A DNA stretch of 64,000 nucleotides. Source: Flavobacterium sp. CFS9. Its GTDB lineage: Bacteria; Bacteroidota; Bacteroidia; Flavobacteriales; Flavobacteriaceae. Shown here piece after piece: positions 43,962 through 52,195 of this stretch. The stretch spans positions 3,844,001-3,908,000 of the forward strand of contig NZ_AP031573.1 of the NCBI RefSeq assembly GCF_041154745.1. Reading direction: 5' to 3'. The notes beneath the pieces are model-generated. The model was not told where the DNA came from. It was given only the letters and a program-made list of their open reading frames with translations, and searched no databases. How positions within the stretch are numbered: the first letter of the stretch is position 1; each line of letters starts with the position of its first letter. The translations under genes were made by a program, and so were the position numbers.

Positions 43962-44105
43962 TTAACCGCAAAGGGCGCAAGGCTTTTTTATAAACTGTGC
44001 CATATATTGCACAAAGTTCGCAAAGCTTTGTGTAGATAAAGCTTTGCGAACTTTGCGTTTGCCAACACAATCTAAATTAAAAAACTTTGCACCCTTTGCG
44101 GTTAA
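43962..44105. repeat. Nested palindromic repeat (TTAACCGCAAAG ends), best-preserved copy
   Basis: Outer arms 43962-43980 and 44087-44105 (19 nt, starting TTAACCGCAAAGGG) match at 18 of 19. Inner arms CAAAGTTCGCAAAGCTTT (44012-44029) and its exact complement (44038-44055) form an 18-bp stem with an 8-nt loop. It lies between the DUF349 and OsmC genes. Confidence 0.92.
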
Positions 44106-44108
44106 AAA

Positions 44109-44147
44109 TAAAAAAAAAACTGCAATGAAATGAATCACTACAGTTTT
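44109..44147 (-). terminator. Probable terminator of the DUF349 gene
   Basis: AAAACTG (44116-44122) pairs with CAGTTTT (44141-44147) with an 18-nt loop, and the minus-strand product runs into about eleven T. It is 50 bp past the stop. Confidence 0.5.
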
Positions 44148-44196
44148 ATGTTTAAGTGGTTTTGATTTCTCTCGACCTATCATCAGAGTAATTAAT

Positions 44197-46188
44197 CTAC
44201 TCTTGATTTAAGTTTCGCAATTGCTTTAGTTTTTCTTTCCAAACTTCTAAGCTTTCCTTGTGAATGGCGATGTTTTTGCGGACCTCAAGTACAATTGAGT
44301 TTTCTTTTTTAGCATTTTTTGTATTGGCAAAGAACTGAATGTTATTTTCCAACTGGAAAATTTCGTTTTGAACTTCTTCAATCTTACGCATTAAGAAAAT
44401 CTTCTCGTTGTCTAATTTACGAGTATCGTTACTATCAGATAAAGAGTCAATTCGGTTAGAGAAACGCATCATTTCGGTTTCTTTTTTGCTTAGACTTAAC
44501 TTTTCGAAAAGCGCATCTAAAATTTTATTGAATTTCCCTTCAATATGACGTCTTGCGAAAGGTACTTTTCCGTAGCCTTTCCAGATTTCAATGTGTGCTT
44601 TAATCGCATCCAGATCTGTTTTGTGATCACCTGTTAACTGGTAAGCTCTTAAGATGTCCAGGTAAGCTTTTTTGTTATCAAAAGCAGCCACTTCATCAAC
44701 GTTTTCCTCTGATTTGTGCTCTTTTAATTTATCAAAATAGTGATTGCACGCATCTTTAAATTCTTTCCAGATTTTATCGGAATATTTTTTAGGAACGTGA
44801 CCAATTTGTTTCCACTCTTCCTGAATTTGCTTCATGATCGGAGTAGTAGCTGTAAAGTCAGTGCTTTCCTGTAGTTCTTTAGCTTTTGCTACAAGAGCCA
44901 TTTTTTTGTTTAAATTGTCGTTTTGATCCTTTTTAATGTCTTTGTAAAATGAATTTTTAAAAGCATTAAAGTTTCTAACGGCAGTTTTAAACGCAGCCCA
45001 GGTTTCTTCATTCACTTCTGAAGGCACTTTTCCGGCAGCAAAAAACTCATTTCTTAGCGCTTCTACTTTTTGAATCTGTACCAGCCATTGAGAGTGAGAG
45101 TTTACTTTCTCGGTTCCTAAAACCTCAATTTTGGCAATGATTTCTTTTTTAATTTCAAGATTATTTTGTTCGTTGGCTCTTTGGCTTTCAAACAAAACTT
45201 CTCTTTTGTCGTGAATCTTTTTAGTCAGTTCACTAAATCTGTTCCAGATCGTATCACGGTGCTCTTTAGAAACCGGTCCGATATCTTCTTTCCAGATTCT
45301 GTGTAAATCCTGTAATTCACGGAATGCCTTGCTGATGTCAGTTTCATTAACCAATTCTTCAACGCGGGCTACTATTTTTTGTTTTTGTTCCAGATTGTGC
45401 TTGAAATCCAAATCTCTCGCCTCACGATCTAAATGCAGGTAATCGTAAAAATTCTCTACATGAAAATGATAATTGTTCCAAACGTGATTGTATTTGTCTT
45501 TCGGAATGGCGCCTGCATTTTTCCATCTTTCTCTTAAGTCATTAAAATGCTTAAGTGTATCCTTGATGTTTTCCTGCGGATTGATAAGCTCTTTAAGCTC
45601 TTCAACGATGGCAAGCCTGTTGTCTAAATTTGATTTAAGATTAGTTTGTAAATGCTTAAAATGAGCATTTCTTTTTTCTCTAAAAACATTGTAATACTCG
45701 TCAAATTTAGATTTTAAAGGAGAGTGGTATTCGAATTCTTCATTCGGATCTTGTTTAGAAGCATTGAACTCTTCTTTTTTCTCTTCTATAAAATGATTGT
45801 ATTGTAATAAAAACGACTTCTTGATTTCTTCGATATGATCTTTTACAGACATTACTTTGTCTGTATTAATCAGTTTCTTTAATTCATCAACAAGTGCATC
45901 CAAAGAAAAAGTATCATAATCCTGCATAGGAATTTCATGACGCTCTTTAAGCGTCTCATCTTCACTTTCTTCGGCATTTGAACTGGTTATGGCATCTAAT
46001 GCAGTCTGATGATCGGCTTCTGGCGTTTCAACAGTACTTTCTGATTCAATCTCATCATTTGAAATTGTATTTTCAGTTACTGCATCGGTATCAGCCGTTT
46101 CGATTGCATTATTTTCAGTAGAATCGTTAATGTCGATTTCTAATTTTCCGTCTGCTTCTTGCAGGTTATCATTCTTTTCTTCTAACAT
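44197..46188 (-). CDS. DUF349 domain-containing protein
   Basis: 663 residues. The first about 90 are acidic and low-complexity (rich in Glu, Asp, Asn, Thr). A highly charged helical remainder carries five or more DUF349 units, seen as repeated W-K/R-x-I/A-G...K-x-x-x-x-W/Y-x-x-F patterns (for example LRERWKNAGAIPKDKYNHVWNNYHFH, IWKEDIGPVSKEHRDTIWNRF and EEWKQIGHVPKKYSDKIWKEF). No signal peptide or membrane segment; probably cytoplasmic with coiled-coil character. The function is unknown. A TATCTTTC near-match promoter lies at 46223-46230. It is monocistronic. Confidence 0.92.
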   Translation of the reverse strand: MLEEKNDNLQEADGKLEIDINDSTENNAIETADTDAVTENTISNDEIESESTVETPEADHQTALDAITSSNAEESEDETLKERHEIPMQDYDTFSLDALVDELKKLINTDKVMSVKDHIEEIKKSFLLQYNHFIEEKKEEFNASKQDPNEEFEYHSPLKSKFDEYYNVFREKRNAHFKHLQTNLKSNLDNRLAIVEELKELINPQENIKDTLKHFNDLRERWKNAGAIPKDKYNHVWNNYHFHVENFYDYLHLDREARDLDFKHNLEQKQKIVARVEELVNETDISKAFRELQDLHRIWKEDIGPVSKEHRDTIWNRFSELTKKIHDKREVLFESQRANEQNNLEIKKEIIAKIEVLGTEKVNSHSQWLVQIQKVEALRNEFFAAGKVPSEVNEETWAAFKTAVRNFNAFKNSFYKDIKKDQNDNLNKKMALVAKAKELQESTDFTATTPIMKQIQEEWKQIGHVPKKYSDKIWKEFKDACNHYFDKLKEHKSEENVDEVAAFDNKKAYLDILRAYQLTGDHKTDLDAIKAHIEIWKGYGKVPFARRHIEGKFNKILDALFEKLSLSKKETEMMRFSNRIDSLSDSNDTRKLDNEKIFLMRKIEEVQNEIFQLENNIQFFANTKNAKKENSIVLEVRKNIAIHKESLEVWKEKLKQLRNLNQE

Positions 46189-46469
46189 TTTTAATGTATA
46201 AGGTTTTTATTTTAAAGAGAGCGAAAGATAGTAAAGGTGTTTCTAACTACAAAATAAATCGTTTGTTTATACGTTATTTTACGGTGAAATTCTTAATTAT
46301 TGCTTTAATTTAAAGATATGATAGGGGCTTTTTTGGAGATTTCTTGAAGTTAATTTAAATTCTGAATTGCTGGAATTTTTAGAAAATTAAAAGTAAAATG
46401 ATATTGGAAGGTAGCTTTGTTAGTTTTATTTTGATTGGAAACTGAGAAATCGAGAAGGTGTTGTGTAAG
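46189..46469. other. Intergenic region between aroE terminator and DUF349 gene
   Basis: No gene was seen. Apart from the probable DUF349 promoter (46223-46230) it is A+T-rich with no notable structure. Confidence 0.5.
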
Positions 46470-46507
46470 AAAAATAACCCGACAGGTTTCAAAAAACTGT
46501 CGGGTTA
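46470..46507 (-). terminator. Rho-independent terminator of aroE
   Basis: TAACCCGACAG (46475-46485) is the exact complement of CTGTCGGGTTA (46497-46507); minus-strand product ends ATTTTTCTT. 33 bp past the stop. Confidence 0.85.
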
Positions 46508-46539
46508 AGGTGTATCTAATGAGTATTGTTTTAGTTTTT

Positions 46540-47289
46540 TTACTTATTCCAGATTTTCCATGCTTTTTCGGCCTGAAAAATAAGCATATCGTAGCCATTT
46601 TTAATTACAGCCCCTTTTTCTTTGGCTCTTTTTAAGAATTCCGTTTCTGCCGGATTGTAAATTAGGTCGTAGGCAATATGTCGGTCTGTAAAAAACTCAT
46701 AAGGGATATCAGGACAAGCTTCTGTGTTAGGGCTTGTTCCGACTGGCGTACAGTTAATGATAATCTGAAAATTATCAAAGGTAGTAGCGTTAATTAAGTT
46801 GTAATCGATAATGTTTTCTTTGGCTTCTCTGGAAACAAAAGTATAGAGTATGCCCAATTCGTCAAGAGCAAATGCCACTCCTTTTGAAGCACCTCCTGTT
46901 CCCAGAATAAGTGCTTTTTTATGGTGAAGTTCAAGCAGTGGTTCTAATGATTTTTTAAAGCCGTAGTAATCGGTGTTGTATCCTTTTAATTTTCCACCTT
47001 TGGTAAATTTAATCGTGTTTACAGCACCAATTAAGGCTGCTTTTTTTGAAAGTTTATCTAAGAAGGGGATGACTTGTTCTTTGTAAGGAATTGTAACGTT
47101 TAAACCTTTTAAATCAGGATTGTTTTTCACCAACTCAGTGAAATAGTTAATTTCAGAGATGTCGAAATTTTCGTAGCTGTTGCCGGCGAAAACTTCATCA
47201 CTGAATTTTTCTGTAAAATATCCTTTTGAAAAAGAGTAACTAATATTACGGCCCAATAAGCCAAAACGTCTTCTTAAAGTATCAATCAT
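46540..47289 (-). CDS. aroE: Shikimate dehydrogenase
   Basis: 249 residues. It reduces 3-dehydroshikimate to shikimate with NADPH in aromatic amino acid synthesis. The substrate-binding domain has RFGLLGRNISYSFSKGYF (serines near 17-22), GLNVTIPYKEQVIPFLD with the catalytic lysine, and GAVNTIKF; the nucleotide-binding loop is ALILGTGGASKGVAFAL; the QAEKAWKIW end is standard. The start codon overlaps the stop of the upstream TPR gene by one base (TAATG), so the two are translated together. A strong terminator follows. Confidence 0.95.
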   Translation of the reverse strand: MIDTLRRRFGLLGRNISYSFSKGYFTEKFSDEVFAGNSYENFDISEINYFTELVKNNPDLKGLNVTIPYKEQVIPFLDKLSKKAALIGAVNTIKFTKGGKLKGYNTDYYGFKKSLEPLLELHHKKALILGTGGASKGVAFALDELGILYTFVSREAKENIIDYNLINATTFDNFQIIINCTPVGTSPNTEACPDIPYEFFTDRHIAYDLIYNPAETEFLKRAKEKGAVIKNGYDMLIFQAEKAWKIWNK

Positions 47290-48686
47290 TATTGTTTTCT
47301 ATGTTTTTCAATATAATTTTTAACTGTCTTCTTTGACCAGACTACCGGGAATAAATCTTCGATTAGAATGTAATTGTCAAAGTTTAAACGCAAACCATTG
47401 CTTAAGTGAAATTTAGCTTTAGTGGTGTCCTGAGTCATAAAATACAATCCGGCCAATCGGTATTCGATTTCGTTTTCTTCCGGAAAATACTCGGTTGCCT
47501 GCAATAAAGTTTGAATGGCGCTGTCAAATTCTCCTAAAAACTGAAGAATATCAACCCAAAATAACCAGGTATCCAATGCATAATCTCCAAATTCTACTGC
47601 TTTTCTGTATCCAAATTCAGCTTCTTCAAAAAAGTTCATTTGTTTGTTGATCGTCGCGTAACGCTTCCAGTACAAACGATTCTGGTTGTCGATTGCTAAT
47701 GCTTTATTGACAAAGAATAGCGCTTTTTGAAAATTTTTCTGGCGCATATGAAAATCAGTAATAGCAATCCATCCTTTGTCTAAAAGTGGATCTTCATGTA
47801 CTGTCTGATTGTAATATTGTAAAGCTTTTACCAAATTCCCAAGTTTTTCATAGCATTTTCCAATGCGTAAAAGAGCGTAGGAGGTAGCGTCATCTAACTC
47901 GATGGTACGGTTGTAGCTTTCGATCGCTTCGTTGTATTTTTTTAAACGCTCGTAGGCTTTCGCTTTTTCCATAAAGGCGCCAAGGAACTCATCATCGATA
48001 AGTGTGGCATAATCAAAAGCGCGAATGGCATTTTCGTATTCTTTTACCCCATAATGCAAACGTCCAAGCTGGTGCCAGGCAATTTCGCTGTATGGATTTC
48101 TGTTGATATAATCGTTAAGATAAACAATGGCTTCCTGATTTTGATCTAAAAATTCAAAACAATACACCACGTTATAAAGAGCAGACTGATCTTCTAAATC
48201 TTCTTCAAGACATTTGATGAAACTGTCTTTTGCCATCTCGAGGTTGTCCATAAATAGATATTCCATTCCAATCAAGTTATACACGTCGGCGTAATCGTCT
48301 GTAAATTGCAGGGCGATTTTAAGTAATTCTACCGCTTTTTCGTGTTGATCTCTTTTAGAACAGATATTCGCTTTCTGAATGTAAATTTCCTCGTTGTTAG
48401 GTTCGATTGCATACAACTCATTCAAGAGTTTTTCGGCGATTTCCAGTTTGTCGTCGTAAACCAGCATTTCTACTTGTACTAATTTTAAGCCTGTAGATTT
48501 TGGGTGTTGGTCTAATGCAAGTTTCAGGGCCTTCTTTGCTAAATTAGCCTTACCTATGTCTAAATAATGAAGAATAATTTCTTCGAATTCTTCAGAATCA
48601 AAAAAGAGTACTTTGTTTGTTTTTAACATCGACTCAAATTTGGATAGGGATAGGTTATAATCTTCTTCTTCGTTGCTTAATTGCAT
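47289..48686 (-). CDS. Tetratricopeptide repeat protein (cytoplasmic)
   Basis: 465 residues made almost wholly of TPR helix pairs (at least nine), for example YNEAIESYNRTIELDDATSYALLRIGKCYEKLG and NLVKALQYYNQTVHEDPLLDKGWIAITDF. There is no signal peptide, so it is cytoplasmic. Its stop overlaps the aroE start, and it is first in the two-gene unit; this TPR-aroE pairing suggests linked expression rather than linked function. The binding partner is unknown. A TAAATTTA near-match lies upstream. Confidence 0.9.
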   Translation of the reverse strand: MQLSNEEEDYNLSLSKFESMLKTNKVLFFDSEEFEEIILHYLDIGKANLAKKALKLALDQHPKSTGLKLVQVEMLVYDDKLEIAEKLLNELYAIEPNNEEIYIQKANICSKRDQHEKAVELLKIALQFTDDYADVYNLIGMEYLFMDNLEMAKDSFIKCLEEDLEDQSALYNVVYCFEFLDQNQEAIVYLNDYINRNPYSEIAWHQLGRLHYGVKEYENAIRAFDYATLIDDEFLGAFMEKAKAYERLKKYNEAIESYNRTIELDDATSYALLRIGKCYEKLGNLVKALQYYNQTVHEDPLLDKGWIAITDFHMRQKNFQKALFFVNKALAIDNQNRLYWKRYATINKQMNFFEEAEFGYRKAVEFGDYALDTWLFWVDILQFLGEFDSAIQTLLQATEYFPEENEIEYRLAGLYFMTQDTTKAKFHLSNGLRLNFDNYILIEDLFPVVWSKKTVKNYIEKHRKQ

Positions 48687-48863
48687 ACTGTCTTTATTTG
48701 AAATTAGCCTGTTATAAATTTAGGCAACCATATTATTGCTGTGGGGAAAGGAAATTAATTGTTTTGAACAATTTAATTAACAATATGGACAGAATTTTGA
48801 TTCTGTTTTTAGTCCTAATCTTCTGATTTATGAGAAGAGTAGGGAGTTATTATTTTATCTAAT

Positions 48864-48880
48864 GATAGGAATTTCCTATC
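48864..48880. other. Palindrome GATAGGA-N3-TCCTATC
   Basis: Perfect 7-bp stem with a 3-nt loop just past the aminotransferase stop. No T-run follows on the minus strand, so it is at best a weak terminator. Confidence 0.4.
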
Positions 48881-48893
48881 CTGTTTGTTTTAA

Positions 48894-50090
48894 TTAAACT
48901 TCTTGCTCCTTTTTTAGGATTTCATCCATAACGTTTAAGATTATGGCACAACCTTCTTTGATTTCCTCTTCAGAAATTGTTAAAGGTGGAGTTATTCGTA
49001 TCGCGCATCCTTCAAACAGCAACCAGAATAAAATGAGCCCTTTGTCCTGACAGTTCAAAATAACCTGATTGGTAATTTCGGCAGTTTCAGTCATGGCGGC
49101 AAGCATTAATCCTTTTCCTCTAACTTCCTTTATCAAAGGATGTACCAAAAGTGATCGGAAGAGTTTTTCCTTCTCTAAGGTCTCTTCCATTAAGTTTGTT
49201 TCAGTTAATTCCTTCAAAGTTGCAAGACATGCTGACGCAATGACAGGATGACCTCCAAAAGTAGTAATATGTCCTAATTTAGGATTTTCGGTTAACAGAT
49301 CCATTTTCTCTGCTGATGCTGTAAAAGCACCTACCGGCATTCCGCCACCCATACCTTTTCCCATAACCACGATATCAGGAACAACGTCATACGTCTGAAA
49401 ACCAAATAGTTTTCCTGTTCTGCCAAAACCAGGTTGGATTTCATCAACGATCATCATAGCGCCAACTTCGTCACAACGTTTTCTGACTTTTTGCAGAAAA
49501 TTATCGTGAGGCTCAATAAATCCGGCACCTCCCTGAATGGTTTCTAAAAGTATAGCCGCAGTTCTGGTCGTTATTTTTTGTAAATCTTCTTCGTTATTAA
49601 AGGTAATGAAATCAACATCGGGAAGAAGAGGTCTGAAGGCTTGTTTGCGTTCTTCAAAACCCATAACACTCATAGATCCCATAGTGTTGCCATGGTAAGC
49701 ATTATGACATGAAATAAGCTGGCTGCGTCCCGTGGCTCGTTTGGCTAACTTCAGAGCTCCTTCAATTGCTTCTGTTCCTGAGTTAACCAAATAGGTTTTA
49801 CTAAGTGATTCAGGCAGGAGTGAAGCCATGAGTTTGCAGTACTCTACAGCCGGACTTTGTGAATATTCGCCATAAACCATGACATGCGAATACTTGTCCA
49901 ACTGATCTTTGATTGCTTGATTCACTCTTGGATGTTGATGGCCAAGCGTACAGGCGGAAACACCCGCTACAAAATCTAAATATTTTTTATTATTAGTGTC
50001 GTAAATATACGAGCCAATAGCATGTGAAACTTCCATTCCTAGCGGATAAGGTGAAGTTTGTGCCTGGTATTTTATAAAGTCGGGATTCAT
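48894..50090 (-). CDS. Class III aminotransferase (acetylornithine/ornithine-type), PLP-dependent
   Basis: 398 residues. Class III fold: YLDFVAGVSACTLGHQHPRV near the N-terminus, NSGTEAIEGALKLAKRATGR (phosphate-binding loop), DEIQPGFGRTGKLFGFQ, and VVMGKGMGGGMPVGAFTAS with the PLP lysine. Annotation as an aspartate aminotransferase-family protein is common, but the class III signature points to substrates such as ornithine, acetylornithine or 4-aminobutyrate; the exact substrate is not clear from sequence. There are no arginine-pathway neighbours. Dispersed GGTTCTGAG-type repeats lie upstream. Confidence 0.88.
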   Translation of the reverse strand: MNPDFIKYQAQTSPYPLGMEVSHAIGSYIYDTNNKKYLDFVAGVSACTLGHQHPRVNQAIKDQLDKYSHVMVYGEYSQSPAVEYCKLMASLLPESLSKTYLVNSGTEAIEGALKLAKRATGRSQLISCHNAYHGNTMGSMSVMGFEERKQAFRPLLPDVDFITFNNEEDLQKITTRTAAILLETIQGGAGFIEPHDNFLQKVRKRCDEVGAMMIVDEIQPGFGRTGKLFGFQTYDVVPDIVVMGKGMGGGMPVGAFTASAEKMDLLTENPKLGHITTFGGHPVIASACLATLKELTETNLMEETLEKEKLFRSLLVHPLIKEVRGKGLMLAAMTETAEITNQVILNCQDKGLILFWLLFEGCAIRITPPLTISEEEIKEGCAIILNVMDEILKKEQEV

Positions 50091-50097
50091 TTTTTTT

Positions 50098-50192
50098 GAG
50101 ATTCTAAGTTGCTTAGTTTCTAAGGTTCTGAGTTCAGTGTCAGTTTGCAGTCTCAGTTTTTGCCAACTGAAAACTGCGACTGAAAACTGAAA
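50098..50192. repeat. Dispersed GGTTCTGAG and ACTGAAAACTG-type repeats
   Basis: A GATTCTAAGTTGCTTAG...GGTTCTGAG unit is followed by ACTGAAAACTGCGACTGAAAACTG. The second type also occurs at about 24990-25025. They fill the whole gap between the aminotransferase and OstA-like genes. Confidence 0.7.
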
Positions 50193-50193
50193 A

Positions 50194-51864
50194 CTATTTT
50201 TTAGTTTTACCCTTAGAGTTTACAGTGGTTTTCACTGCGGGTTTCTTTTTGCCGTAATCCAGGGTTTCTTTTCTTACTTTTAGAGGTACGTTTTTATCTT
50301 TAGATTCTTCGTCTTTTCCTTCCTTAATGAGTTTATCGTTCATTTCATTTTCTTCAGCGGTAAAGATATCGTCTTTCGATTTTATTCGTTCGTCACCTCG
50401 CCATCTTAACCCCCTTAGTTTACGTGCATTCTCTGGTAAATCGGCTTCAGGATATACATCGCCGTCGACTTTGTTGAAAAAGGTGATCGTTTCAATATCG
50501 TTATTTTCGATAATCAGATTGATTTTACTGCTTACATTTTTATTGATTCCAATCAGCTCATGTTCATCATTTCGCATGTAATAGATTACTTCAGTATTTT
50601 TGATCACGTCGACATCATGCAGTTTTCCGTCCCTGAATTTTCCAAATAAATTGAGCCCCTTGACCTGATTGTAGCCAGTTCCGAGGGTATCCCGTGAGAC
50701 TATAAAAGTATTATTGAGGACTTTTAAAGAGTCTAACTTCTTAGTGTTTTTATCGCCAATAAGATGCATGACATCTCCGGTTATCTGACTTTCCCCATTC
50801 CAAAGAATTGGATTTCCAATTAGTTTGGTCAATGCAGTCTTGGAATTTGAATGAATGGAATCACATTTTCCACTCATGTCAATTTTGTAGAATCGTACAT
50901 TGTTATAGGCTCTTAGAATACGTTCACCTTCTTTTCCGGTAACCATTAATTTTTTTCCGTGAATGTAAACTGAATCTTTTTCGACCAGATTAATGGCTAC
51001 GGCTCTTTTGGTTACAAACATGGAATCTTTAAGTTTATAAATCTCGGCATAATGGCCTTTTACAATTCCGCGATTGATGGAGTCCGTGATTTTTACATTT
51101 CGGGTTGCAGAGGCAAATTCAATATTTCGATTGTAGTACAAACTGTCCCCCTCTATGAGACGATCATCGTATTTGATGTAAGATTTCCGTAAAAAATGTG
51201 CGAGATTCTTCTTGGTGTCGTAAAATCCCCTTTCTGTATAAATATAATTAGATTTACTGGTAATGGTTGAAGGGCCAAGTAGATAGGAGTGTCCTGAATT
51301 GCTGTAATAATCTAAGTGATTTGATTTGATTACATATTTCGGATTGGTAATCGTAACGGCAGTCAGGAACTGAAATTTTTTCTCAGCCACAAAATACCTT
51401 CCCGATTTACTAACCAATGTATTGTCTTTGTTGATGATAGTTCCTTTGGTGTTGTAAAATACCTGCTGAATATTTCGGTCAAAGTTTATCGTATCCGTAC
51501 TTAAAGTGGCATCAGGCGAACTCATGACAGCATCACCGGTTGCAAAAGCTTTTTTTACATTACCGCTGTATTCGGCATATTTACTGTTTAGAAATAAGGT
51601 GTCACCTTGTACCAATTGTACATTTCCAAAAGCTTTAAGATAATTTTCTTTTTGAAAGAAATAAGCTCTATTACAGGTCAGTACGACTCCGTCATGATTT
51701 ACTTTTACATTTCCGATTAGCAGTAAAGCACCTGGGATTTCGTTTTCGTTGATTTCTTGAAAATCAGCATTTTCAACAATTATTGTTTTCGGTTTTTGAG
51801 CAAAAAGGTGTTGTGCGCTTAAAAAAAGCAAACAAAAGAATATGAAAAATAGTAATTTCTTCAA
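50194..51864 (-). CDS. OstA-like protein (LPS transport-type beta-jellyroll)
   Basis: 556 residues from a TTG start at 51864; no ATG fits upstream and the TTG opens a signal peptide (KKLLFFIFFCLLFLSAQHLFAQ), so the protein is periplasmic. Two OstA/LptA-like regions follow: the first about 30-190 (IPGALLLIGNVKVNHDGVVLTCNRAYFFQKENYLKAFGNV), with the second about 195-400 (SYIKYDDRLIEGDSLYYNRNIEF, ATRNVKITDSINRGIVKGHYAEIY). The C-terminus is Lys/Glu-rich. OstA-like folds shuttle or hold lipopolysaccharide in the LptA-LptD path. A perfect promoter box TAAATTTG lies upstream. Confidence 0.87.
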   Translation of the reverse strand: MKKLLFFIFFCLLFLSAQHLFAQKPKTIIVENADFQEINENEIPGALLLIGNVKVNHDGVVLTCNRAYFFQKENYLKAFGNVQLVQGDTLFLNSKYAEYSGNVKKAFATGDAVMSSPDATLSTDTINFDRNIQQVFYNTKGTIINKDNTLVSKSGRYFVAEKKFQFLTAVTITNPKYVIKSNHLDYYSNSGHSYLLGPSTITSKSNYIYTERGFYDTKKNLAHFLRKSYIKYDDRLIEGDSLYYNRNIEFASATRNVKITDSINRGIVKGHYAEIYKLKDSMFVTKRAVAINLVEKDSVYIHGKKLMVTGKEGERILRAYNNVRFYKIDMSGKCDSIHSNSKTALTKLIGNPILWNGESQITGDVMHLIGDKNTKKLDSLKVLNNTFIVSRDTLGTGYNQVKGLNLFGKFRDGKLHDVDVIKNTEVIYYMRNDEHELIGINKNVSSKINLIIENNDIETITFFNKVDGDVYPEADLPENARKLRGLRWRGDERIKSKDDIFTAEENEMNDKLIKEGKDEESKDKNVPLKVRKETLDYGKKKPAVKTTVNSKGKTKK

Positions 51865-51880
51865 TGGATTAAATTTTTGT

Positions 51881-51888
51881 CAAATTTA
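51881..51888 (-). promoter_or_regulatory. -7 promoter box of the OstA-like gene
   Basis: TAAATTTG on the minus strand, a perfect TAnnTTTG match, 16 nt before the TTG start, which supports that start. Confidence 0.5.
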
Positions 51889-52195
51889 TGAAAAAGGTTA
51901 GAACCTTTATGGATATTAAGATTAATTTATTAGTACGGATTTTTTGAATGGACTGATAGGTTCAAATGAAAAAATCTAAATCAATTTGATGGAAAAATGC
52001 TCGTTTGGTTTTGAGCTTAATTTATCAACAAAACCCAGTACTCTTACGTTGTAGTAGGTGATTTTGTATCGCTATTTATGCAAAAATGATTTTTAGGTTT
52101 TCCTGAGTTTAAAAATTAGTCTAAATTTAGGAAATGGTTTTCAGAATCAGGAATATTATTTCCGGTTTGAAGATCAATCAGATTATAACGTAAAT
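51889..52195. other. Intergenic region between OstA-like and amylase genes
   Basis: Divergent promoter region. A TGATTTTG near-match to the -7 box lies about 135 nt before the amylase start. No gene or RNA was seen. Confidence 0.5.
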
